64,000 nt of DNA, from assembly GCA_015680685.1 (NCBI GenBank), contig MNCI01026645.1, positions 36,448-100,447 on the forward strand, written 5' to 3'. The translations under genes were made by a program, and so were the position numbers. The stretch is from Gnetum montanum (lineage: Eukaryota; Streptophyta; Gnetopsida; Gnetales; Gnetaceae). The notes under the pieces are model-generated. The model did no database searches and was not told the DNA's origin. It was given only the letters and a program-made list of their open reading frames with translations. Positions 47,740 to 60,044 of the stretch are shown piece after piece. The stretch's first letter is position 1. Each line of letters opens with the position of its first letter.

Positions 47740-50700
47740 AATCAGGATTCTTACCAAATTTGAGGAAGTATTGAATTTATTAATAGGAAAATAGAGTAAC
47801 TAACTCTAAGTGTTGGATTTTATGACTTTTTAAAAAATAAGTATCCTTGATAATAAAATTGGATACTTATACAAAACTATAGTAGGTTCCTATTGAACAA
47901 TCAAACACAAGATGAATTTTCTAACTATTTCTAGAGGTGGAGGCTCTTGTGGTTCAGATGGTCCTTCATATCATCCCAATACTATTGGTGGCCAAGGCTA
48001 TTCTACTAGTATCATTGCTTCCACTGGAATTTTGAAAGCATCCATAAGTGCTTTTATTTTCTTCTCTTTTCTTCATGGGTCATACATAGTCTAGGATTCT
48101 TCACTTATATGGGTAGGTGCAAGAATCTCTCATGGGCATGACATTGAAGGAAATAATTCCTTTATGTTGAAAAACTAGGCTGTGAAGATTTTATGTTCAA
48201 TGTCAAATGTCTACTTAAGGTTCTATAGCTCCTGGTAGTCATTCATCCTTCTTTCCAGGTTCTTAGCAATGAATCATTGATCAATGAATCTAATTTTGAG
48301 AAGTTCAAGCTTTGCATTGGTTGTCTTCAACTTTTGTTTTGTCTCTATGTAAAGCTTGAATTCCACCTCATAGAGGAGGTAGCAACTGGTAACCTATTTC
48401 TCCAAATCTGATCCTGGCCTTCCTGTTCTCACCATTGCTAAATTTTCATAATAGATGTTGGTAAGCTCCATATACTCTATCATCTCCTCAATTTGTAGCT
48501 CTTTCAGGCATATTTCTACTTTGTTGGATGTGTTTAGTCCATCAAAGATGAACTGTCATACATCCACTCTCTTTTGGAGTTCTTGGAGGACCTCATTCAT
48601 TTTTATCATTTCTAATCTTATTTCATTCTCATTGACCTCCTTAAGGAGCTTGACCTGGCCCTTACAGTGATTCTTCATCCATTCAAATTTCAAGGCTTCA
48701 TTCTTCCAAATGGCTACCTCAATTGTTGTCTTCTAGAGAAGAGCATGAACTTTCTTCATCAAGAGATTACAATTTTTTACCACCAACCTTCACAAATCCA
48801 AGTTGACCTTAGCAAGCTACTCCTACTGCTAGTGTAGAAACTTGATCATTTATTCCTTCTACTACTTAGAATTTTACAAACAATGATTATCCTTGGTGAG
48901 AAATAAGTTCTTCCTCTGAATCTATGATAGATCCTTGTTAGTGTTTTTGGCATAACCTCAAACATGTATGAAACTAATATTATCATCTCCTTCACATTTT
49001 TGACCACCTAAAGCTTTTGTTGAAGCTGTTGGGAAGCTTCATCTCATGTTAACTTTGTCCTAGGAATTATAGGATTAGAGAGATGGGCTCTCAACTTAGC
49101 AACTTTGGTGGCTAACCACTGATTACTTATGGTGGGCTCCTCTAGTTGTATATTGACAATTATCAATTTGTCCCTTGTCTCGAGTAGATATGAATGGCTT
49201 GTTATGATTTCATTTAGAAGATCAAAGATCTCCAAAAGTGGTTTTCTAGTTTTAGCTAGTCTTTCCAACACCTCCTCATGTTGGGTTGTTCTCATCCAAC
49301 CACTTCTTGCTCCTATAAACATATGGATGTCTATCATGATAGTGGTGTTTAGTACAAATGCTACAAGAGCATTTAGGGCCTTACCATATTAACCACCACC
49401 TTTGTTGCTATCTCTTGGCCCTTATGTTGCATTACCAAGACTGTTGTGCTCTCACCTTTCTCCAACATGATGGAGAAAGTTGTAGCATTTCCTGAAATCT
49501 CAAGGAATGTTTATCTAAGAATGAACATTGTGACCTTGTTGGCACTTGGATTGGACTTGGTGGATGCCTGGTTCCTTTGTGTGGAGAATAGTAGGGTTGT
49601 TTCACTATCCAACCAACTAATGATCCTTACGATCTTGTTGAGATGGCTCATGGTTGAATAGTAAACAGATGAATCCCCACCACTTGTAGAGCCCTACTAT
49701 TGCTACAACTACTAATTTTGAAGTTTCTTAAGTCTTTCAATAGCTACAATAATTTCCTATGTAGTCTCTAGAATTGTAGGTGTTAGTGTTAGTGGTGGTG
49801 ACTACTCTTGGTCTTGAAACTTAGCTATTGACTTATCCTTCATCATCTCCTATGAGGATGTGGTAGGAGTGTGATGAATCACATCATTGGAATAGTGAGA
49901 TATTCCTTCCCTTTTACATAACTTACAAATGAAACATGGAAATGGTAGTGTCTTACTATCCTTCTCAATTTTCTTGAAGCATTTTTTTAATCTCTAGGAA
50001 AATGAGTTAGGGCAAGTTAACTAGAAATTTTCCACTTAGGGTAATGCATGCCTGAGTGAAGAAATTTGTCACCTTACTAGGCCTCACCATTAGGTCTAGG
50101 TAATAGGTTGTAATCTCAAACTATGCTTTCTTTGCCTTTGTGAGAGCACCGTACTCCTTGTGGTCTACCCCATAACATCACTAGACTAACTCCTTTTTGG
50201 CTCCTAGATCTACCTACATTAATAACTTGACAAATTTTTCCCCTATGTTAGGTAATTTGAGGGCCTACACTATGGCCACAACTAAGTAAGAGATGATAAT
50301 ATCCTTTATTTTTAGTAACACATATTCTTACCCATTAGTTTAGAATAGGTAAGTCTCAACCATGTATCATTGTCCATTGTTAGAGAGAATGGGCCATAAG
50401 GGAGACCCCTATAGTTGTGTTTGGACTTCCTTAGATGCTAGCATGAAGAAGGATCCAAAATTCAATTCTTGGAGGATAGAACTTTAAAGCTCCTTCGTCC
50501 TAATGCATTCTAAACAAGCCTCTATGTGGGTGACCTCTAGATTAGGCCTTGGCCTAGGGGTCTTGTCTTCCTTGGATTAGTCTGTCTCTATAGTGGGAAT
50601 TTCTTAAATAGATTTCACTTTGGGCTCCTCTTGAAGAGATCGTGTGACATGAGTGGCCTTAGCTACTTGTTCTTGAGGCTACTATGGTTGTTGCTACTAT

Positions 50701-50790
50701 TGGTTCCTTCCTCCTAGGAGTTTCTTTTCTATGGGTTGTGAAGGCTCTCACACTTGTGATCCTCATTTTGGTACATTTGGTATCAAAAAC
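47740..50790 (-). pseudogene. Long accessory ORF between integrase and 3' LTR, block B
   Basis: Copy of the frame at 22085-25039. Well-kept segments include PKMRITSVRAFT (start region), YGVDHKEYGALTKAKKA, EEVLERLAKTRKPLLEIFDL, NIQLEEPTISNQWLATKVAK, EICLKELQIEEMIEYMEL and RRMNDYQEL. The 97-codon open stretch at 49044-49337 is its longest surviving piece. The two copies agree in frame over long distances, showing that a real protein of about 980 residues, mostly coiled coil, was once encoded. Confidence 0.65.
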
Positions 50791-52899
50791 ATAACAAATG
50801 ATTAGATTTTTAGTTCATAACCTTAAAAACTTAAATACCTATTTTTAAAATATTGGATTATGTTTAGTTATTGGGTGCTAAGAGTTGATCATTTGAATGC
50901 ATGTTTAAGATCTTACTTAAGTGTATTATTTTATGCTTTAGCTATCAAATTTTGTTCGTTGGTCTTAATCCTTTATGGTGATTAATTTAACATTATTTTA
51001 ATGACTTCATCGTGGAGAGTTAGAAAAAATTTTCAAAAATTTTCACAAAAAACTAAAGGTTGGTATCCCCACATTGTAAAGCTTACTCTGGTAGCACAAG
51101 GGTCAAAACATGGATGAAAATATATTAGCAATTTATGAGTTAGAGGCTTGGAATGTTCTTGGGCTCTAAAAACTATAAAAACTCCACTAGATCTATTTTT
51201 AAATGATGAAAAAATGAGCTAAGTGTTGTATGTATATATAGAATTTTTATACTATGTCGACAAGGCTATGTCAACTCATCCCACTACATCAATAGGGTTG
51301 CATTGATGCAACTATACTTAGCTATTTTTCACATTATGAAATGGAGGAATTTTAGATGAGTTTTGGAATGAAAAAATAGCCAAATGCAAGCTAGAATAAT
51401 GACAACAACATAGAAAAAGGTAGACTTAGCTTAGGAGAAGTAGTTGAAGTGGAGTTGGACAAAGTTATGATGCTAACTAGAAAAAAATTAGATGATTGAA
51501 TGCTATTGGAATGATTGATAAAGTAAGTGATCTTGGATAGGGCATTCAACTAAAATTAGACAAAAGGGATGATGTAAGTGGATCCTTCCCAAAGCAGTCA
51601 TAGGCCTCATGTGCCCTTGCATACCGTCATCATAAGTAGTTTGTGGACCCTAAGGATGATGAATGGTCGAGTTAACTTAAATCTCGTACCTATAAATAAT
51701 TATCCAAGGGTTATATGAGCTATAAACAAACTAGATAATTTCCCTTGACATGAAGCAGTGAGGTGGTAAACCATGAACAAATAAATGGTAGAGAGAGGAA
51801 TGTCAAAGAGATCATCAACATCCTAGACACGCAAGGTTCTTAGTAGAAATTATAATTAAGATGATTTGATACCTATTTGCTCCAACTCAAAATCAAGTCT
51901 ATTTCACTTTTAGTGATCTCCCATTGACATATGCACTCTTCACATTGATTGTAACTTTAGGATAATTCTAAAGAATAACCATGACTCGAAGAGAAGAAGA
52001 AAGTAGAGAGGACCTTAGTTTGAGAGGTGTCTTTAGGCATGAATAACATTCTTTCTAGCCTCATAATTAGTGCTTGTAGCTTATAATTTAGTCTAAGGTA
52101 TGTGCTTTAAATTTCTATGTTGTTTTTTTTTTTTAAAAAAATTATTTTCTTTAATAGGAACCACAACATGTAAAGACATGTTGTATGGTTGATAGTAGGA
52201 GTGATGGTATACCAGTGGACTATCCTAAAATCTTAAGAATGATGTTAAGAGAAACCATATCAAATCCTCTTGAGGTCATACCTTGTTCCATTCCCACTTG
52301 GTCCTTTCTCAACCTGTTAAGTATCAAGATCATTGATTACATTGTTAAGTTCTAACATCAAAGAACCTTATGCTTTCAAGATACTGATCTTCCATAAAAC
52401 ATATGCAATAGGTTGATGTCATGATCTCGTTACCTAATACTACCAAAAAATTGATAGATTATAAGTAAATTACATATTCCAAAGATAAAAATTGATCTTT
52501 TGTTTAATCAATCATAATAGTAATAACTTTCTTTAATACTTCCTAGAATTTTAGTAACAATAACAAGATCCAAGATTTCCAATAAACCTAGATGAAACTC
52601 ATGAGGAAATAAAAAGAAAAAGAAAAATATATAGAATTAACAAGAAAATAGGCAAGAAAATGAAAAATAGATAAAGAAAAATGTAAAAAAAAAGGTGAAA
52701 ATTTGGTGAGCCTCATCAAGATGTTAGTTTTATATGGCCATCTCCCCCACAACTATGTTGAGAGGAGGAGATCTAAAAGATAGAGTGAGCCTATTTCAAT
52801 GTACAGGTATTATTCGTATTGACTACTTTAGGTTATATGAATGGATTAACTTGTTGTATGTTGACCAATAGATGTTTGTGAGAGCTTGATGGGTTGTAG
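50791..52899. other. Gypsy non-coding stretch between accessory ORF and integrase
   Basis: Counterpart of 25040-27190. No conserved frame. A poly-T/poly-A tract lies near 52120-52140. Confidence 0.5.
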
Positions 52900-53990
52900 A
52901 TGATCATGGATGTAGAAGGAAAAGTTGCACGTAGGATATAAGGTCCTTCCCATAACATTTGGAATTTAGTGCATTATGGCACATGCATGGGATTTTAGTA
53001 AAGAACCTTATCGCCTAGCTGAAATTTAAATCTTCTTATCCATACATCATGTTGTTGTTTAGAATGTGCCTTGTGCACTTCATTCATCATCAAGGCTACT
53101 TGTTAATTATCTAGTACATTAAGTGTTATCAATCATTCTTTTTGTGCTAGATCAATGTTAAGTTCAAGCTCACAGACTGTTGTGAGTGTACAAAGTTCAG
53201 CTTGGATTAAAAGTTTTGGTAACTTTCCATACACCAACTCATTAGGAGAGTAGCCTATAGCAAGCTTCCAAGTTGATCAATATGTCCAAAGAAAATCATT
53301 AAGTTTGGTACTCCAATGATTCCAATATATAGTGATTATTCATGTTAGGATCCTAGTGATATCCCTATTAGTAACTTCAACTTGATCATTGGTTTGGGGG
53401 TAATCAAAATTTTTGAGTTTATGTTTCACCCCCAAGTGTTGCATGATTTTCTAGAAAGTAATTCCTGTGAAGTGGATCCCACTATTGGAAATGAGTGCCC
53501 TAGAAACACCAAGCCTATTTATCACTTGTTGTTGTACAAATTGTGCTATAGTGGTGGATGTATAGTCTAATACTATTCTAGTTGCAGCCCACTTGGTGTA
53601 GTAATCAACATCAATAATAATGTAAGCCTTCCTATTTGACATGGAAGTGATGAGTCCCATGAAGTTGATGTCATAGAGCTAAAAAGGCTCTAATGGTTGG
53701 ATTCACTATTGGGGCCATTTAATTTATATGGTTATTCATTCATCTCTTTAATAGTACTCTTGCAAATGGAAGAAATAGTGAGCATCCCTAAAGATCATTG
53801 GCCAAAGATACCTATCCATGAGGATTTTTGTAGCCATTCACCTTCCTACGTAGTGGCCCATAAAAGGATCTTTGTGAGTTCTGAAAGCATGCATAATTGA
53901 TCATCATCAAGTACACACCATCTAACTAGGCCATTGGGATAAACCTTGTAAAGGTTTCCTTAAATTTTCTTATATTGCTTGGCTTGGTAA
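52900..53990 (-). pseudogene. Gypsy integrase, block B
   Basis: Minus strand. A zinc-binding-domain remnant (DPFMGHYVGR and MATKILMDRYLWP, about 53790-53890) is followed by the core: DYYTKWAA (Asp), RALISNSGIHF in place of the usual second-Asp block, and DYPQTNDQVEVTNRDITRIL with the Glu region. The C-terminal KAHSKQQHDVWIRRFKFQLG segment (about 53010-53080) is also seen. Many stops. The duplicated block ends inside this gene at 53697. Confidence 0.8.
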
Positions 53991-54039
53991 AAAAACTATT
54001 ATTTCTTCTTATTGTTCTATTCTAGCAGAGTCTCTTGTG

Positions 54040-54450
54040 TGAGAATATAGAAGAGGAAATCATCATACCAATTGGTACCCCTAGGCTTCTAAACATCAAT
54101 GGATTTGACAAAGATGAGTTCATCTAGAAATTAACTAGATAAAGGCTCTTCATCATCTTTGTTATGCTATTGTAACCAAGATAAGTGATTACCAACCATG
54201 TTTTTAGTTCCCCTCTTATCAACCATTGTAAGATCGAACTCTTGTAAAATTACTAACCATCATATGACATGAGGGCTTACCTATGGCTTGTTTATCAAGT
54301 AATGGATGGCACTATGATCAGTGTGCACAAATATTTTGTACCCAAGCACTACCCAATTATGGATGTTTTTGATTGTCCAATTATATAAGCCCTACCCATA
54401 ATGCATAGTTGGATGCATCCATCATTATGTGAAATGATCTAGATCAATCT
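54040..54450 (-). pseudogene. Gypsy RNase H region
   Basis: Minus strand. KYLVHTDHSAIHYLINK (about 54290-54340), then VMRWLVILQEFDLT and a degraded VVADHLSRL-like segment, as in gypsy RNase H and the connection to integrase. Broken by stops. Confidence 0.75.
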
Positions 54451-54559
54451 AAAGCATGTAAAATGGATGTTTCTAAAAGCTTTTACTTTAACTATTGAAA
54501 TGCTTATTCGCATTCCTTACTCTAGTCAATAACTACATCCTTATTTGTAAGCTCCAGCA

Positions 54560-55260
54560 ATGGTTTGGCTGTCTTAGAGAAATTCAAGATGAAGCACCTA
54601 TATTAACAAGTGTGTCCAAGGAATGACCTCACATCTTCTACAATTTGAGACTATCTAGTGATTTCTTAGATCACCCATACTTTTTCTATGCCTACCTCAA
54701 TAAAGTTTCTTGAAATTTTATGCTCCAGAATAATTTCTTTTTGTATCATCAAGTGGCTTTTCTACCAATTAAGCTATAAGTTTGTCTCCACACACCATTT
54801 GAACACTCACTCTAGATAGTTCAAGGCTTGCTCAAAGTTCGAACCATAGGTGGAGAATTCATTCATGAAGACATTCATATCACTACTGATCTATTGCTAA
54901 AAATGCTAAGAACTAGTTGTTTGAAGATTGTAGGGACTTGTGAATTTCATTTTGGCCTAATCTTCTTATGTTATGTGGATTTGGTTATAGCCATTATAAC
55001 CATCTAGAAAACTATAGTAGTTATTCCTTGTACTTATATCCAACACTTGGTCCAAAACTGATAATGGAAATGATCCTTAAATGTTTCCATGTTCAATAGT
55101 CGAAGGTCTATACATACTCTCCATTTCTCTTCTTCCTTTAGCATAATGATGAGTGGGCTCACCCACTCACTATTGGCTATAGGATAGATGAATCGTTCCT
55201 TAAGAAGTTTTCAATTTAATCCTTAATAACTTGCTTAAGTTTTGGAATAAATCTCCTTTG
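54560..55260 (-). pseudogene. Gypsy reverse transcriptase
   Basis: Minus strand. NSEWVSPLIIMLKEEEKWRV and CIDLRLLNM (about 55110-55190) match the first RT blocks. A degraded MNEFSTYGSNFEQ-like stretch follows the position of the catalytic block near 54850. LVDVRSFLGH-like residues near 54630-54660 mark the end of the domain. Stops and frameshifts in every block. Confidence 0.75.
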
Positions 55261-55879
55261 TAGCTACCTCCTTGGCTTGATGGAGGGGTCTATATAGATT
55301 CGATGTTGAAATACCCTTGGATCTATCCTTGTCAACTCATGATATGACCATGAAAATTTTGTCGTCATTTATTTACTACTTTCAATAGCTTCCTTTTCTA
55401 GTCTTCGGTAGGATTTTCATTGATTATTACTAACTAACCATTATTAAGAAAATAATATTCTAATGCTCTCGATAGAGCCTTAAGTTTAAGAGGCTCCTTC
55501 TTGAAATCATTAGGAATTTCCAACTCACCCAATCTACATCTTCATGTTTGTGGGAGAGTTAATCATGAATTCGTTTCATTCCATCCATGTTGTCCATGTA
55601 TGAACTTGTAAGAAGCACTGCTAGTTCCATGCATATTGTGAATTCAACATTATGATATGTGTTAAATCACTAGGTACCTTCTTATTTTGTGGTTGCTATA
55701 TACAAGCACATTTGAACATTTTTTTTGACATACTAATTTCATGCTTTGATAGATATTCTTTTCATGGTTCATATTGCTTACACGTAATGGCACCTTGTAT
55801 CATTGTATGAGATGCAAAAAAACAAATTCTTTTCTATCTTTCTAATGTAATTTTCCTTGGATATTTCCAAGGAAAGATC

Positions 55880-56180
55880 TCTTATCTCCATCTTGGCATT
55901 AATAGTATGAAGCCAAGTCCTTCCCATGATAATGTGGAAGTCCCATTTTTAATTGTCCATGTGAATCACTAGGACATTTTCTAGGTATGACAATCCATAG
56001 ATAATGGTCATAATATCCTTCACTAATCCCAATACAATAGTAATGGATTGATTTGAAATCTCTAATCTGATGTTGCATTTTTGAAGTGGAGGTAGGTTCT
56101 ACGACTTATATATCTTCTGAGACATGAAGTTCACCACAGAACCTAAATCTTGTAGAACCTTGCATGGATCATTTCCTACA
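55880..56180 (-). pseudogene. Gypsy aspartic protease
   Basis: Minus strand. CKVLQDLGSVVNFM (about 56110-56160) corresponds to the D-S/T-G active site, here D-L-G. WDFHIIMGRTWLHTINA (about 55905-55955) corresponds to the ILGRPFL block at the end of retropepsins. Several stops. Confidence 0.75.
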
Positions 56181-56888
56181 ATCTACAAATAGATGATGGG
56201 GCTTCTAGAATTAGATCATTTCCTAGGAAGTTGGCCAACCTTGATCCAATCTATGATGGCATGGGCCAACATGACAATGTGTATATTATAGGATATTTTG
56301 TTTGAAAGAGGCTAAAGGCTGTTTATAGAAGTAGTTGATGTAGGGTTAGTAGCCAATGATATTTATGAGGGTTTCTATGGACTATGTGCCCTAAAGAAAT
56401 CCCTCTTTTAAGGCTTATGTTGAGAGCCAACTCAATAATATTTTGATTGTAAATTTACTACCCTTGTGGAATTATGTTGTTGTGTCTATGATGGGATTTT
56501 CCCTTACATTGGTGATGTAGGAGGCAAAGGAGTGGCATTAGAATATGTAGAGTTACGTTATGGATATGGAGGAGGATAAGTAGAGGGAGAATTAGCTAGT
56601 GAAGTGGTAGTTTGGTCATATTCTAGAGGGTAATAGTGGTGAGAAAAAGGACTATGGCTCATAGATCCATGAGGAGATATAGGATGCTGAACATAATATT
56701 TATATGGATTTGATTGTCAGTAAGGATATTGCTACCTTGGTGGTGGCATCCCCCATGACTGTGGGGTTTGCAACTATTGATACCACTTTTGAGATTGAGA
56801 TTGTGCTCCACTTGGATAATACTATGTTTAATGGAGCTACTACCTGTAATTGCCTTTTGGATAAGGTAATATCCTCATTGGTTGCTAT
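56181..56888 (-). other. Gypsy gag/protease linker remnant
   Basis: Inside the gypsy element between protease and the inserted solo LTR. A plus-strand frame of 89 codons at 56704-56973 runs into the LTR and has no domain; I treat it as chance. Confidence 0.5.
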
Positions 56889-57907
56889 TGTTGACCTTTT
56901 GGTATGTCAAAACCTTAGAAAAAATGAAGAATGTAGAATGTGTATGTATGATCATAATCTTGTAGGACCATGAAAGAGTATAATGAGCAAGGACTTCAAA
57001 TGGAGATCCAAAATGTCAAAACAAGAGCTAAATTAAAATGAGTTCCATGATGAGATTTCAAAAAAAAATACTAAGTAGAAAAGATGAGAGCATGGACGGA
57101 AACATAGTCTACAAGCCAAATGAAGATGTTCCAAGGACTATTGAGAACCCAAAATGACAAAGGAATGCTGAATGTCTCACAATACCTCATCCTACATTAT
57201 GTCTAGTCATAGTTACATACCTCATCCTCGAAGTAGACATCTATACTAGCTATTTAATAACTGTTTCATGAGTTTGAAGGATTTTTTGAAAACTCCAAGG
57301 GTATAAGACTAAGTGAGATTCTTGAAAATTGTGCAAGTATTATTCATTATCATATCAATCCAAGGCTATTCAAAGATATTTTATGTTTGTCCTTAATTGA
57401 ATTATCTTTTGTATGTATTAGTGTATTAAGCCTCATTGCAAGAACTCTCTACATTTAGTTACACTTTTTCTTTGATCTTTTTCTTTCTTTCTTTGTAGCC
57501 CTACAGGATTGATGTGCTTCTTGTAGGAAGGCATCTTCATTCAACTCATCAAGACCTTACAAGATTGAGTAGTTTTGTGAAAACAAAACACATTGGTGTA
57601 GAGCTCATGTTTGTAAACATTATGGGATAATTTAAACCACATTTTAAGCTTGTTGTGAGATTGCAAGGTTCAAGGGTTTCATAGCAATGAAACACTCTAA
57701 AGTGAAGCTCAAATCTTGTAAAGGTTGCAATACCCTTCAAATTACATTTTTGAAGAAAAAAAGTCCAAAGGTATGCACGGATTCTATCCTCTGAGTGTGG
57801 ATGTACCCAAGTTGGAGAACCACATTAAAATTGTGTTTGATGTTGATGGATGGAGAAATTTTAATTGGGGAACTTATTCAACCCCCTTTCTAAGTTCTTT
57901 ATCCATA
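56889..57907 (+). mobile_element. Solo LTR inserted in gypsy gag (copy C)
   Basis: 1,019 bp, plus orientation, related to 3996-5131 and 35331-36478. It starts TGTTGACCTTTTGGTATGTC, shares the 'gttgatgtgcttcttgta' and 'aaggcatctt' words, and ends near 'ctaagttctttatccata'. Flanking pentamers gctat (56884-56888) and gcttt (57908-57912) differ at one base and may be the target duplication. Confidence 0.7.
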
Positions 57908-57912
57908 GCTTT

Positions 57913-59300
57913 CTTACCAACTTCACATTTAATGCATACACCCTAGATTCTTACAGATGTGACATTATAGGGAAACATCCTTTGCGATGTTCATATTGGA
58001 AAATAACACATATTTGTCATCATTTGTCCCCAAATTTGCAACCTTATCAACTGTTGTAGTTTTACCTTTTCATTGATAATGATTCTTGCCTACATCCTTT
58101 TGTTTCCTTCTATCTCTGCTATTATCCTCCTTCATCTTCTCCTCTACTATTTTAAGAGCACTTTGGACCTTCTCATCTAAGGAGTCCTACATTTTTTCCA
58201 TCTTATCTAGTATCTCAGTAACAAATTTCTTGATCAGCAAGGTTTTCCTTCACACCACTTCATCTAATGATGCTTCCTCTAAATCACAAAGAGCACCTCC
58301 CTTTTATGAATAGAGGAATATCTGTTATACTCCTCTACATTTTTTCTCTTTTTAAACTCTCCTTCTTCCTTATTCACCTAATCAATTAGTCTCTAGATAT
58401 GATTAACTCTATTCTTAAAAAGTCTCCCTTAGGCATAGATCCCAAGAGTTTCTTTAATTTTTTTTTTGGAGCCCATCTATAATGTCCTAAATCTACTCCC
58501 TTTTAGAAAATCCATGGCATGAGTATTAATTCAAGAGAGAGTAATACTTATCCATGGTTGCATCCAAGGATTCATGATTGTCTTGTTTCCACCCTTGGAT
58601 TTGTTTTCTCAAGTTGAATACTGAGGACTATGTCTAGTATTTGTTATTAAACAAGTCCAACATTATAATCCACCTATGAATTGATTATGGTTCTAAAGAC
58701 CAGTACCAACTTTCTTCTTCCTTTATGAGTGTTCTTGGAAATAGTTTGAGCTTTTGCCACCCATTTTCAATGTTTTGTAAGGCACAAGCATCATGGAAAT
58801 CTTATAGATGATGTTGTTGAGTAGAATTATATTCCCATTCAAATATGGGAATATTGTTCATATGCAACCTTTTTATCCTATTATCCCTTTAATGCTTAGT
58901 GGGAATTCTAACTTCTTTTGATAGTTACAACATGTTTCTAATGGTCAATATTGATTCATCATAGCTATCACATTCACAGTGGCCCCTATCTAGGCTATGC
59001 CTGCTATGATGAGTCATATTTTGCCTTATTTTCTAGTGATGCTCTTATTCCTCTCTTGGTTATCTATGCTCCTAGTTTCCTTCATCACAATGGAATCTCC
59101 TATCATCTCGATCCAAATCCCAATCACTCCTCCTTCTATGTCTACTATGGCTCCTCTTATTAGAGTTTTATTATGAGGAGGATGATGGTGGAGGACTCGG
59201 AAAATAGTGCCTAGTAGTCCTTCTCCTTTAGTCATTAGATTGATCCTTCTCCTTCTCCTTATCCTTATCCTTGTCTATGGATGTATGACTATGAGATCTG
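57913..59300 (-). pseudogene. Gypsy gag, broken
   Basis: Minus strand. A Lys/Glu/Asp-rich start (DKDKDKEKEKDQSND near 59230-59280) is followed by Ser/Arg-rich sequence, then a gag core: FHDACALQNIENGWQKLKLF (about 58750-58800), SWYWSLEP, MLDLFNNKY, QGWKQDNHESLDATMDKYY (about 58550-58610) and CHGFSKRE. The pattern (hydrophobic helices, then '..ESL......Y..L....CHG') is that of plant gypsy gag proteins of the Athila/Tat type. Multiple stops. Its 3' end is separated from protease by the inserted solo LTR. Confidence 0.65.
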
Positions 59301-59440
59301 TCCTTTAATTTTCTTTGGCCTTTTAACTCTATACTCTCCTCACCAAAGCTTTCTAAGGTTAACTGCAACCATTGATAAAGTATATGGTCCTTAATAAAAG
59401 AAGGAGAATCTATGTATTGAGAGAGCCTTGAGAAGAATTT

Positions 59441-60044
59441 TGTAACTAACTATCCTAACATACAGTATCCATTCCCATTTTCCATATACATCCTGAACAT
59501 ATATTAATGCTACTAGGTTACCAAGTGTATACTACTAGATGTATCAAGTATCCATTACTAGGATTATTGAGCATCAATACATGATGCTCGATGTGATCAT
59601 ACTCATGTGTTTATGATTAATTGCATTAATTATTTAATGACATATATGTGAATTACATGTAAAGTAATGTATAGAAAAGTAACAATAAACTAGTTTAAGT
59701 GCTACAATGGATATAGGAAACCTCAGTTTTATTGTCGATCATGCTAATGTGTCTAGGTACATGAGCACATGAATAAAATGTTATACATTCTCATAAATCT
59801 GCACTACGAGCACTCAGAGGGAAGAATATTCTAACTCTTAAAGGAAGAAACTATAAGGGTTAAGCTAAGACTAAGACCAAAATGTGCCATAAATGCAAGG
59901 CATGTGCACTTTTATATAGGCAATAACTACATCAATGTCAACGTACCTACATCAATGCATCCTAGCATGTATTAATGGGATCCATCTATAGTGTTGCATC
60001 ACTGAGCATGCATTAATGCAACCTATGTTTTTAACTATTCATTA
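59441..60044 (-). repeat. Gypsy 5' LTR
   Basis: 604 bp, homologous to 21465-22042 and 47143-47692. Plus-strand start tgtaactaac; right end ttcatta, a mutated form of the ttcatca end kept in the 3' LTRs. Confidence 0.8.

Larger units (their letters stand above)
34003..53697. repeat. Segmental duplication, block B
   Basis: Direct copy of block A (see 2698-27953), shorter mainly because it lacks the copia insertion and has lost or unassembled stretches at the single-N joins. Its elements continue past both block edges (LINE to the left, gypsy to the right), so it looks like the original locus. Confidence 0.9.
47143..60044 (-). mobile_element. Ty3/gypsy element, near full length (~12.9 kb), block B and beyond
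   Basis: Minus strand, in order: 5' LTR (59441-60044), gag (about 57913-59300, interrupted by a solo LTR at 56889-57907), protease, RT, RNase H, integrase (C-terminal end near 52900), long accessory frame (about 47740-50790), polypurine tract (CATGGAGGTA) and 3' LTR (47143-47692). The order protease-RT-RNase H-integrase is gypsy. The great length, gag type and accessory frame after integrase fit the Athila/Tat branch. All frames are heavily broken. I could not find a matching target duplication, and the primer site is not recognisable. Confidence 0.85.

Noticed and set aside
2698-53697. Idea that blocks A and B are uncollapsed haplotypes
   Set aside because: Divergence near 10%, an A-only copia insertion whose LTRs are themselves ~10% apart, and different block ends argue for an old duplication.
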